NCBI GenBank assembly: GCA_000827265.1
Contig: KN834752.1
Span: 1,230,948-1,294,947, forward strand
Length of the DNA stretch: 64,000 nucleotides
Direction: 5' to 3'
Origin: Collybiopsis luxurians FD-317 M1
Lineage: Eukaryota > Basidiomycota > Agaricomycetes > Agaricales > Omphalotaceae
Shown: positions 14,910 through 23,946 of the stretch, in pieces
Numbering within the stretch: the stretch's first letter is position 1
How the letters are laid out: the number at the start of each line of letters is the position of its first letter
Notes under the pieces: generated by a model
Told to the model about the DNA's origin: nothing
The model's input: only the letters and a program-made list of their open reading frames with translations
Databases searched by the model: none
Translations under genes and position numbers: made by a program

Positions 14910-16524
14910 TCATCCAACTGCACTATTCTCATGGTCAGGTTGAACAAATACAAGTCCTGATAACTGCAATGATATTGGCTGGTTGGCACTGTCTCTGTCC
15001 TCTCGGAGGTTAAGCATCATACGCGACATCAATACAACTGATATGCTGAGGTATTAAGAAAGAAAAAACTTGTAAGCCCACATGTACAATCCATGTAATC
15101 AGACTTACACAAAAGAAAAGGTAGTCAATATGCCCTTCAGTAAATCCTATGTTCAGAATTTAAGTTCGGAGCATCGAAGATTGAATTGATCATAGAGATC
15201 TTACCGCTCCGCACTGCAACGGAAGGAGAGGAAATTATTGAAGTTCCAGTCATAAGAGGGCACGACTCACTATAAAGATTAGTACATTTCCTAGCGTCAT
15301 CAGAGTGATGATTCCAAAATATATCAGACCTGTAGAATCTCAAAATCACAAGCTGGGTAAATCTAAAAGATAATGTTTACTTACCATCTCGCATGAACAG
15401 AGTCACTATTCCTCTAACAGTACTAGTGCTCCTGAGGGGTCTCGTACTCCTGATTAGTCTAATACTTTTCCATAAGGTCAAGAAAAAGATGCAAAGATCA
15501 AATCCAGCCATTCCAATCCAAAGGTAGGTAAAATCTCCAACTTGGAGTGAGCACTTGCACTTGATCATTAAGGAAATCCAGACGCACAAACCCCTCTAAA
15601 AATCAAGTGAGATTGAGCATTCAGTATCATAAAGGTTGAAATTTACTGCGAAGCGGTGAAGACTGGTACATCGCCTATCTGCTTCAACACCGATGGAGAT
15701 TGGATTTGGATATCGGAAAAAGTCCGCCAATTAGCTGAATACAATTGTACCTATAGATCATAGGTCACTGGTAGTATGCAACTTGTTGTCCGGATATTGC
15801 GGAGTTGGCACTGACAAGGGTGTTGACAAAAACGCACAACCCTGCGACACTTAGGAACACTTTCATCCGCCTACTTCCCCCGTATAAAGCCACTACTCGT
15901 AAGATGAAGAGTGCTGACCAGAAAATTCAAGATCAGGAAATTAGCAATTTTTGACAATCAGGTTGGAATGATACCAATGATGTTGATCTGAATTACAATC
16001 AATAATGGCTGCACAAAAAAGGCCATATTTTGGCTTCTGCAAGAGATTCGGAAAGAGGTAAGCGCGAGCAAGGCCAGCTGTATCGATGCACTCACGCTAA
16101 TTGTGGCTTCGTAGTAACATAAATCAATATGTTTTTCTGAATCAAATGCACGACCTTAACGCTTGCTCACCTCGAGACGTATGATAGGATCAGGCCAGAA
16201 GTAAAGGACATGAGCTGGAATCATCCCAAAGATAACAACATATCGGTTGATGAAGAAAAGTATTGCAGGAAGCTTGCATTCTCGTTTCCAGAAGTACTCC
16301 ACCTCTTGATCCAATGTGAGGAACCAGTCATACACCAGAATTACTAAGACAGATCACTATGAGATAGAATCATCGGACGGAGTTAGTTAGAGGTATGTGC
16401 CAAATTCTATAAGCTCAATGTAGTGCTCCCAGTTCCTAGAATGCATTTGGAGACAGATTATCTCAGAGTCAAGAAATAAAACTTACACTTGAATTTGCAC
16501 ATCTTCGGGCCTCCAATTGCTCAT
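14910..16524 (-). CDS. DUF6533 family seven-helix membrane protein, array copy 3
   Basis: Third tandem paralogue. Exon 1 begins at ATG 16524 (MSNWRPEDVQIQ, donor GTAAGT), then NWEHYIELIEF and the DUF6533 block VYDWFLTLDQEVEYFW near 16340-16270. The helix-rich exon around 15590-15377 reads through FTYLWIGMAGFDLCIFFLTL, a short polar loop with SIRLIRSTRPLRSTS, and LFMRDG. The C-terminus MMLNLREDRDSANQP ends at TGA 14912-14910. The loop in this copy is longer than in copies 1 and 2. The DUF6533 exon has lost two codons (KKL shortened) relative to copies 1 and 2 while keeping frame. Membrane location is clear from hydrophobicity; molecular role unknown. Middle exons not fully resolved. Confidence 0.66.
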
Positions 16525-18095
16525 TTGAGTTTCCTAGTAGTGTAAGCTGAATGGAGGAGATGTGAAACTGATGGCGGGAAGCAGCTACTCAGAGGTTTAA
16601 GTATCCTGACACTGGGTGGCTGTTCCGCTGGATCTGATTTTTCATACTAATATCATCGTGGTAGGTAAAGTATGTCAGAAAAGAGAAGTATTCCTTTTCT
16701 CCGATCAACCGGGTGGAGATTCCCCATGTTGGCAAGCAGATTGATTACTTGACGATTCCTGGAGAAAGGGGAAAACATAGAATTATTGTCAATAATCATA
16801 CGGTACCTGTGCGCTATACCGGACCCTTGATGGTTGAAGTGCCAGAGCCGAGAGAGATAGAATTTATATATAGTGGACAGCTTCAGTGGATAGTTTGTGG
16901 CGTGATAATTGTCCTCAACTTATGAAATTTAGCCATGCGCCAGATATAAGGAATGCTACAGCGGAGACTAACAAGAAGCGATGGTAAAGGGAGACCTTCA
17001 AAATGGGAAGTGCTGTCAGTGCTCAATCCTTATGATAGCTTTTAATCTTGGCACATCTCTTTTATTCCTATTCTATTTATCAGAAGTCACATCCCTCGAG
17101 GAGCCGCTGCGAATGATCTGACTGCCACCGTGATGGTCGGGCAAACTTTCGTAAAAGGGGGCACGACCATTTGACAAGTGCCAGAACAGAAGCGCTCTCT
17201 TGAGTTAGCGGGAAGTCAAAATTACTGAACTCTTTGGACCCTTGCGTTCACGGAAGTCTCAATCTGTTTATGATGCAACCGCATTGCAAGTATGTCGTTG
17301 AAAATAACATATGCTTTCTAATGTTCTAACTCTTTTGACAAGTTCATCGGCGAACACTTTCACTTTTGGGGAGAGTAGCATGAAGTTTATCTGCTGAAGT
17401 AGCTCTCAAATGCATTTTTCGACCCTTGCTGCGATTGAAAGGAGATTCTTGTTATATTTCAGAAGCGCCGGGTGAGGGCATGCCGATGCTCAGTTTGAGT
17501 GAACAATTGTAGAAAGATATCAAAAGTAGATCAAAAGCAAGCGAAACTCTCGGCTTCTCCTGAAAATTCTCGATGCCAATACCCGGTGAATTTTTTTTTT
17601 TGCCAGAGATACAGCAGCAGACTAGTCATGTTAGCACTGCATAGGAAAGTTTCAGCAATTTCAGCTGGGGTTTGACGCTAGATTTAGGCACCCCGATGCT
17701 ACCTTTACATAAGACACTTTGCCCAGGAATCTCCCCTCGCTTGTGGAGAATAACTAGCCTAAGAAGAATAATGAAGATATACAGCGAAATCGTTTGTATC
17801 ATCTCCGAATGGGATTACAAGTATACGGGTGAGCGGCCCATCACGGAATCGGGAAGTTTATTGTAAGTACATGACATGATAATGGACTGATTGTGACTTA
17901 CCAATTACATCTGATGGTATAGGTTTCTATGATGACTTTTCAGCTGTAATAGATTCATAAACATGGTATGTGAGTTTGACGCAGTTTCAGGAGTAATTAC
18001 TATCAGCCACCATCAGCCTCGCCATTATGAGGCAAGTAAGATACCAATTCACGTCGCCAGTAACTCCGGTGTCAACGTTGAAAACAGGATACGGG
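16525..18095. other. Spacer of array unit 3 and flank
   Basis: Contains the third copy of the spacer motif (GTGATGGTCGGGCAAA near 17130) and then sequence that no longer aligns with the other units, ending the array at roughly 17.9 kb. No supported gene. Confidence 0.45.
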
Positions 18096-18333
18096 TAGTG
18101 CGCCCAAGGCTCGGCTTAGAAAACCTGCGCGCCAAGTCAAAATAAGCGGAGCTGAGCCGAGCATCTTCCTATTATGGGGGGAACCATACTTGAGCCGCTG
18201 CTCTATTTTTGTGAAATTGGATTATACATTTGCTACAGTTAAAGATCAGCCGGTTATAGTGCGCCCGAGGCTCGGCTTGAAATGGTGGCGCGCCGCTTAT
18301 AAGCCGGATCTAGGGCTGAGCTGAGCTGAGCCG
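18096..18333. repeat. Two related GC-rich repeats beside the retrotransposon
   Basis: Two similar segments, about 18096-18166 and 18259-18333, each start GTGCGCCC(A/G)AGGCTCGGCTT, contain a GCGCGCC core and end in a (GAGCT)GAGCCG run. Each segment is therefore partly inverted (GGCTCGGCTT against AGCTGAGCCGAGC). They look like two copies of a short dispersed repeat. The second directly abuts the truncated LTR. Family unknown. Confidence 0.45.
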
Positions 18334-18561
18334 AAAAGAGAGTAATAAGTATATAGCTCACCTCAGTTGCATGTAGACCAACTGAGGTGACCAGAAAAAT
18401 ATATGTTGTACATATACTAAATGAAAGGACAAAAGAACAATGAAAACTACAAAGTAATGTTAAAAGAATCATTGTTCAAAATATGGGGAAAAGCACTACA
18501 AAATGTATTTGACTTGAAACACATATGATGTATGGATGTGCCACTTTGCATTAATCCAACA
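18334..18561 (-). repeat. 3' LTR of the copia element (truncated)
   Basis: Matches 23141-23368 base for base except for scattered substitutions. On the minus strand it starts TGTTGGATTAATGC, directly after a G-run. Its outer end stops abruptly at 18334 without the expected CA end. Confidence 0.85.
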
Positions 18562-18578
18562 CCCCCCCTCAAAGTGAG
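18562..18578 (-). other. Polypurine tract of the copia element
   Basis: On the minus strand a purine stretch TTTGAGGGGGGG lies immediately before the TG start of the 3' LTR, the position where plus-strand DNA synthesis is primed in LTR retroelements. It overlaps the last codons and the TGA of the pol frame. Confidence 0.75.
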
Positions 18579-21500
18579 CATAGTCCAAGCTCATTTGCAA
18601 AATGTTTTACCTTGGCTGAAGGCAGCGCTTTTGTCAATGTGTTGGCAACCATTTTGTCAGTTGGGCAATAAACCAACCTAATACTTCCTTCATGTACAAC
18701 CCAACAAATAAAGTGATACTGGATGTCGATATGCTTAGTTTGAGCATGGTATTGATGATTCTTGGTAAGAGCAATAGCAGATTGATTATTGGAAAATAGA
18801 GTTGTCAGTGTTTGGAGAGCATCAAAGATTTCTGAAATAAGGGAGCGAAGCCAAAGTCCTTCCTTTGTAGCATGAGTAGCAGCTACATATTTGGACTCAG
18901 TAGTGGATAGGGTAATGATCTCCTATTGTTTAGAAGCCCAAGAGACAGCGCCACTGTTCAGAATGAATGTGTACCCAGAAATTGCATGCTGATCTTCTGC
19001 CATATTTCCACCTGCATCTGCATACCCAATTAATTCCTTCCCAGGTCCACCATATGTCAACCATAAATCCTTTGAACCCTTCAAATATTTGAATACACAC
19101 TTGACAGCTTCCCAATGTGCCATGCCAGGAATTTTTTGTGAAGTGCAAGAGAGATGTTACAGTGAAAGAGATATTGGGGCAAGTGCTGAGCATGGCCCAC
19201 ATAAGTGAGCCAATAGCTTCATGATAGGAGATGTTGCACATAGCCACAATTTCAGAAGTGGAAGTGGGAGATTGTGCAGAGGAAAGGTGGAGGTTTGGAT
19301 CCATCAGAATAGAAACTGGCTTCAATTCATTGAAGCTGTAGTGCCGGATAATAGAGATTTTTGAGATAAGCTGATTATCTTTTGATCTCAGTTGCGCCAG
19401 ACCTCAATTCCAAGAATCCAGTGCAGCTCACCCAAATTGGAAATGTCCACTTGACTTTGTATACCATCCTTCACCTTCTTCACAACCATCAATGACAATG
19501 CAGCAATGGTGCAGTCATCGACATGGACAACAATTATCACCTTTTCTTTTCCTTCCTGCCTAAAAAATATGGCCTGATCAACCTCACACTGCCTGAATCC
19601 CAACTTTTTCACCAAAATCTCAACTAACTGCTGATACCAATGATGGCTGCTTTGTTTGAGTCCATAGAGGGTTTTGTGGAGACAAAGGACATGAGAAGAT
19701 GGGGAACCTGGTTCTGGATAGCCGGGAGCTTGGGACATATATATCTTTTCATTGTTGGTGAGTTTTCCATTCAGATACGCACCCTTGATGTCGATCTGAT
19801 GAAGTTCCATATTGAAGTGAGCAGCCAGTGCAAGAACAGATTGAATAGAAGCCATATGTGCTACCGGCACATAGGTGTCAAAATAGTCAACACCAGGTAC
19901 CTGCAAAAATCCCTGGGCAACAAGACACACTTTATAGCACACAACATTACCTGCGGCATCCTTCTTCACCCTAAAAACCATTTTGATCCTACAACATTCA
20001 CTCCATCTGGCTTTTCAATAACCTTCCATGTGCCCATTTCCCTCAACATCTTTAATTCTTCCTCAATCGCTTTCTCCCACAATGGCCAATCAGGACAACA
20101 TTGAGCTTCAGTAAGTGATCACAGCTCCAGCACTTCAGAGTTACTGGTTTCAGCTGCTAATGCATATTCTGATAGAAAATCTTCATCTTCTAGCAGCATC
20201 ATCCAGTCAGATTCACCCTCCCCCTCAAGCTCTTCAGTCACCAGCTGATTAGGAAGTTGAATACTTCGAGCCAGCATAGGATCAGTTTGGCAGTCAGATG
20301 ATTGGGCTTGGCCTTCAATGATATCAAGCATCTTTCAGCTAGGCTTTCAGATTCATTGAGAAGTAGGGGCTTCAGGAGCAGCAAGAGTAGGAGTAGTGGG
20401 GATATTTTCAGGAGTAGTATCAGGTGCGGAGGCTTGAGATTCAGAATTTGGTAAGTTGAACTCCCAATTCTCCCCCTCAATGCAACCGAGTTCTGCTGAT
20501 GTCTTGTCCACATAGACATTATGCTCCCCAGATGACACAGTACATGTATCCAGCCAATACACTCAAAAAGATTTTTGCTCACCATCTGTACTATCAATGA
20601 CTCCAATCCAGTACCCTTCCCTTACACGCTCCCCAAACTTATTACCCTTCTCCAGCCTAATCCACACCTTATCACCCCCACTCTCATAAACCTTGTAAGT
20701 TCAGCTTCTTTCCTGTTGCCACTTCCAAAGGAGTCTTACCACTAAGAGCTTTAGTCAATGTGCAATTTAAGGTCCAGACTGCATGCCGAGCTGCTTCTGC
20801 CCACAAACTCTGAGGTAAACCACTCACATGCAACATCGCATGAACCTTTTCAAGTGAGGTGTGATTGTACCTTTCAGCAATGCCATTATGCTGCAGGGTG
20901 TCATGCATTGTAAGTTCTTGTTTTATACCTCGTTCCTTGAGATGAATGATGAATGCCTTCCCAGTGTATTCGCCACCATTATCTGAGTGCAGGGATTTGA
21001 TGAGAACATCAAATTGGGTCTGAACCCAAGCTTCATACTTGCAGTATGCTTTGAAAGCATTGCTCTTATGATGGAGAAATTCAAGGTAAGTGAATCAGGT
21101 AGCATCATCAATAAAAGAAATATAATATTTCTTTCCTTTTAGTGATTCAACTGATGATGGTCCCACAAGTACCTCCTCACCAAAGGACTTCGCTCTCAAC
21201 TCCTCCTTCTGCTCCTTAGCAACTGGCTTGCAAGTTGCCTTTGCATAAATGCAAGACTCACAAAACACATCCTTAGGCCCAGATGTATTGAGCTTGATGC
21301 CTGTCACAAAACCTTTTGACAGCATCATCTGTGCTACATGAGGTGAGATATGACTCATGCAGCAGTGGAGCTGATTCAGACTGATAGTTTCCACTGCAGC
21401 TGCGATGTTTTCAGCATTTCCACCTTGGTCAACTTGGTATAATCCTCCAGCATTTTTCGGCACCTCACCAACCAACTCCCCTTCTGGTCCATGGATGGTA

Positions 21501-22354
21501 CACTTCCCATTTGCAAAGGTGGTGGTGAAGCCAAGATCATCAAGCTTCCCAACAGAGATAAGAGTGTATCCAACTTCAGGGGAATACAAAACTTTGGTAA
21601 GCTCCAATTTAGTGACATCAACACTGTTAGGCACATCAATGGTGATTGATCCCATTCTGGCAGCACTGAACTTCTGTTTGTTAGCTGCTCAGAATGACTT
21701 GGGAGGAATAACTTTGAAATCAGTGAAGTTGTAATGATAGGGAACTATGTGACAGCTACAGCCAGTGTTGTACAATTCAGAGCAAGCAGAGGAAGGTATG
21801 TCCTGTTGATTTGCAACTATAGCAACCAGCTCAGAAGACATATCCAACTCTAGGGATACCACCCCATCTAAGCCAGAACTCCAGAATGTCTGCACATCAC
21901 TCCAATCCTCTTCAAGGCCATCAGGTAAGTCAGGAATAATTTCCTCTTCCTCCATATCTGAGAACAAGACACAGTCCTCATCACTCCCCTCAGGTTGGTC
22001 AACAGATACATCCCAATCAGACCAAACACTTGTACTGACCAATGTGAGATCAGGTAAACTGTCTCCATCATCCACACCAAATGTGCTGCTGGCTTCCCAA
22101 TCTGAATCTGACTTGACAACATTTGTGGTACCACCTGATCCTTGACCAGAAACAGGTGCCTTGCCTTTTGACCGGCAATCCTTTTTTAGGTGGCCTTTCT
22201 TCCCATACTTCCAACAGGTATGATCTGTTTTAGACTTTTGACTTCCCCCAGCTGAAGTTGCTGGACTGACAACAGCCAGAGCTTCATCAACCTCTTCCAG
22301 CTTTCACTTTCCACCATTACTTTGTCCTTTAACACAAGCCTTCATGTGCTCCTT
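18569..22354 (-). pseudogene. Copia pol pseudogene (protease, integrase, RT, RNase H)
   Basis: Reading the minus strand in order. A zinc-knuckle remnant CWKYGKKGHLKKDC lies near 22200; the second Cys is Tyr. A protease site remnant LYNTGCSCHI lies near 21760, where the family has D-S/T-G. The integrase zinc site LHCCMSHIS...CESC spans 21340-21240. An integrase core without the first acidic residue (EEVLVGPSS) lies near 21160, then HNGIAERYN near 20880. RT runs 19981-19388 with VHVDDCT, and RNase H lies near 19060-18920 (GYADAGGN). The end is LGLCSL, stop TGA 18571-18569. In-frame TGA stops occur at about 22304, 21689, 21095, 20684, 20563, 20335, 20119 and 19388, and a TAG at 18923. A frameshift lies near 19125. 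Many family Arg positions read Cys or His and Pro positions read Leu, pointing to C-to-T decay. Confidence 0.88.
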
Positions 22355-22975
22355 TCAGTCATATTCCTCTGAGATAGTGGCAATGAGAGCATTGGGGGTA
22401 ATAGATTGGGTAGGATCAGTTCTCATCAGCTTGGCAGCTGAGAGAACAGAAGAAGCAAAATTGGAATAATGAAGGGGAATACCATGAAGAATGGTAGAAC
22501 AATAGTCAGTATTGTCAATCTCAACACCGACAGAGGCAAGTTCTTCTTTTTTGCTGGCAAGATTTTCAAGGAACTGATGTACATTTCCTTTTTCAGCACA
22601 AGTAGAATCAAGAAATTCTTGTTTCAGGTCCATCTGTGCATAGCCTGACTTTTCCGTAAACTCTGCCTCTAATGCTTTCCATGCTTCAGCAACAGTTTTC
22701 TGCTTTCGCATCTTCAGCACTATTGAATCTGGCACCTTGGAGAGGAGGAGATTATGAGCAGATGCCTTGTTCTTCAACCACTCCTTTTCCTCTTCCTTGG
22801 CATCAGCTGCGGGACACTGGGATGTGCCATCAAAATGGCCCCACTTGCCCTTGCTGTCAACTGCTGAAGTGAAGCAAAGTTCAAAGATAGCCCAGTTCTT
22901 CCCAGAGGACTGGAGGGAAGGAACTGTAGAGGGAAGTGAATCAGAGAGAGCATTAATGGTGGTAGTAGCAGCCAT
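22355..22975 (-). pseudogene. Copia gag-like open frame
   Basis: An open frame of 206 codons starting MAATTTINALSDSLPST and reading like the UBN2/gag capsid region of fungal copia elements (KNWAIFELCF, KALEAEF, LKQEFLD, LLSKVPDSIV). It ends at a TGA (22357-22355) where the gag-pol polyprotein of intact relatives would be expected to continue to the zinc knuckle about 50 codons on. Inferred to be a premature stop. Confidence 0.75.
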
Positions 22976-23004
22976 GGATTAGAAGTGCGAGAGCAGATAA
23001 ATAG

Positions 23005-23033
23005 AGCAATTCGGGAGCCCGTAACCTTTTAGA
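23005..23033 (-). other. Candidate primer-binding site of the copia element
   Basis: Just inside the 5' LTR region, the minus strand reads AAGGTTACGGGCTCCCG. This resembles the complement of the anticodon arm of initiator tRNA-Met (GGTTATGGGCCC), the internal priming site used by Drosophila copia. The match is imperfect, so the call is tentative. Confidence 0.35.
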
Positions 23034-23140
23034 GCTATAGATACAATGTATCACTCAGTTGCATGTAGACCAACTGTATTCATAAAGTAAGTACCTATAG
23101 ATACAATGTATCACTACGAGATCACATAAGTAACATATAC

Positions 23141-23368
23141 AAAAGAGAGTAGTAAGTATGTAGCTCACCTCAGTTGCATGTAGACCAACTGAGGTGACCA
23201 GAAAAATATACATTGTACATATACTAAATGAAAAGACAAAAGAACAATGAGAACTACGAAGTAATGTCAAAAGAATTACTGTTCGAAATATGGGGAAAAG
23301 CCCTACAAAATATATTCGACTTGAAACACATACGATGTACGGATACGCCACTTTGCATTAATCCAACA
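23141..23368 (-). repeat. 5' LTR of the copia element
   Basis: Partner of 18334-18561. It keeps CG at several positions where the 3' LTR has TG or CA (for example TACGATGTACGGATACGCC here). Inward of 23141 a duplicated word TAGATACAATGTATCACT (about 23038 and 23098) suggests that the full LTR extends to about 23035. Confidence 0.82.
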
Positions 23369-23946
23369 AAGAGACCTAGTATTTCCCATGCTTCCCGATG
23401 CTGATAAGTGGAAAAAACCACTCTCAATTATTTTCCAGCTCATTAACCCTCATCCGAAGTTAATACATCTATGAAATAATGTTGATTCACTGTACAGAAA
23501 AAGTTCTAGGGTGAACAGTTGAGGAATGCGCTCAAACGAAATGATTTTTTATGAAAGTATCAATTCTAGGTCCGGTATCAACTCTAGTACATCGATAGTA
23601 CATGGAATAAAAATATGTTTTAGAAAATCGATCTTCGCTATAACCGATGGCCCTCTGTGGCGGCAACGCTCGGTGGTAGGTTGCTTATCGGCATTATTGT
23701 GCCGTAGGCCGTGACATGCTTCGGCTTATTCTAAGTAGGTCCGAAAGCCGGGATGACCATGTTTGACGCAAGTACATGATACAGTGTGTCGGAGCATTTC
23801 TGGCCTCTACTCTCGAGCGGGGTTGTGTAAATGAGGGTACAGGCAAAAATCAACATCACGAATGACTTTGAAAAGAAAAATATATGGCACCCTATTAACT
23901 TAATCCCTAATATGTAGATTCAAATCCTCCCTCTTCACGAAGCCTT
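23369..23946. other. Intergenic region, nothing recognised
   Basis: About 580 bases between the retrotransposon and the 3' end of the Sec2 gene. Only short open frames without motifs. It must include the Sec2 3' untranslated region near 23.9 kb. Confidence 0.4.

Larger units (their letters stand above)
7204..17900. repeat. Tandem segmental triplication carrying the DUF6533 genes
   Basis: Three successive units (about 7.2-11.3, 11.3-14.9 and 14.9-17.9 kb) share gene and spacer sequence in the same order. Diagnostic shared pieces include the 3' end block containing CTCTCGGAGGTTAAGCATCA (near 7300, 11435 and 15000; copy 1 varies slightly). The spacer motif GTGATGGTCGGGCAAA occurs near 9905 and 17130, with one base changed near 13735. 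Divergence between units is moderate, with many small indels, so the duplication is not recent. Unit ends are approximate. Confidence 0.75.
18334..23368 (-). mobile_element. Degenerate Ty1/copia LTR retrotransposon
   Basis: A minus-strand element of about 5 kb. It has flanking LTR copies, a polypurine tract next to the 3' LTR, a gag-like frame, and pol domains in copia order: protease, integrase, reverse transcriptase, RNase H. That order (integrase before RT) is what defines Ty1/copia. The reading frame is broken by at least ten stops. The LTR lengths match over 228 bases, but the 5' LTR appears to run further inwards and the 3' LTR stops against an unrelated GC-rich repeat, so no target-site duplication is found. 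The element can no longer be autonomous. Confidence 0.9.
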
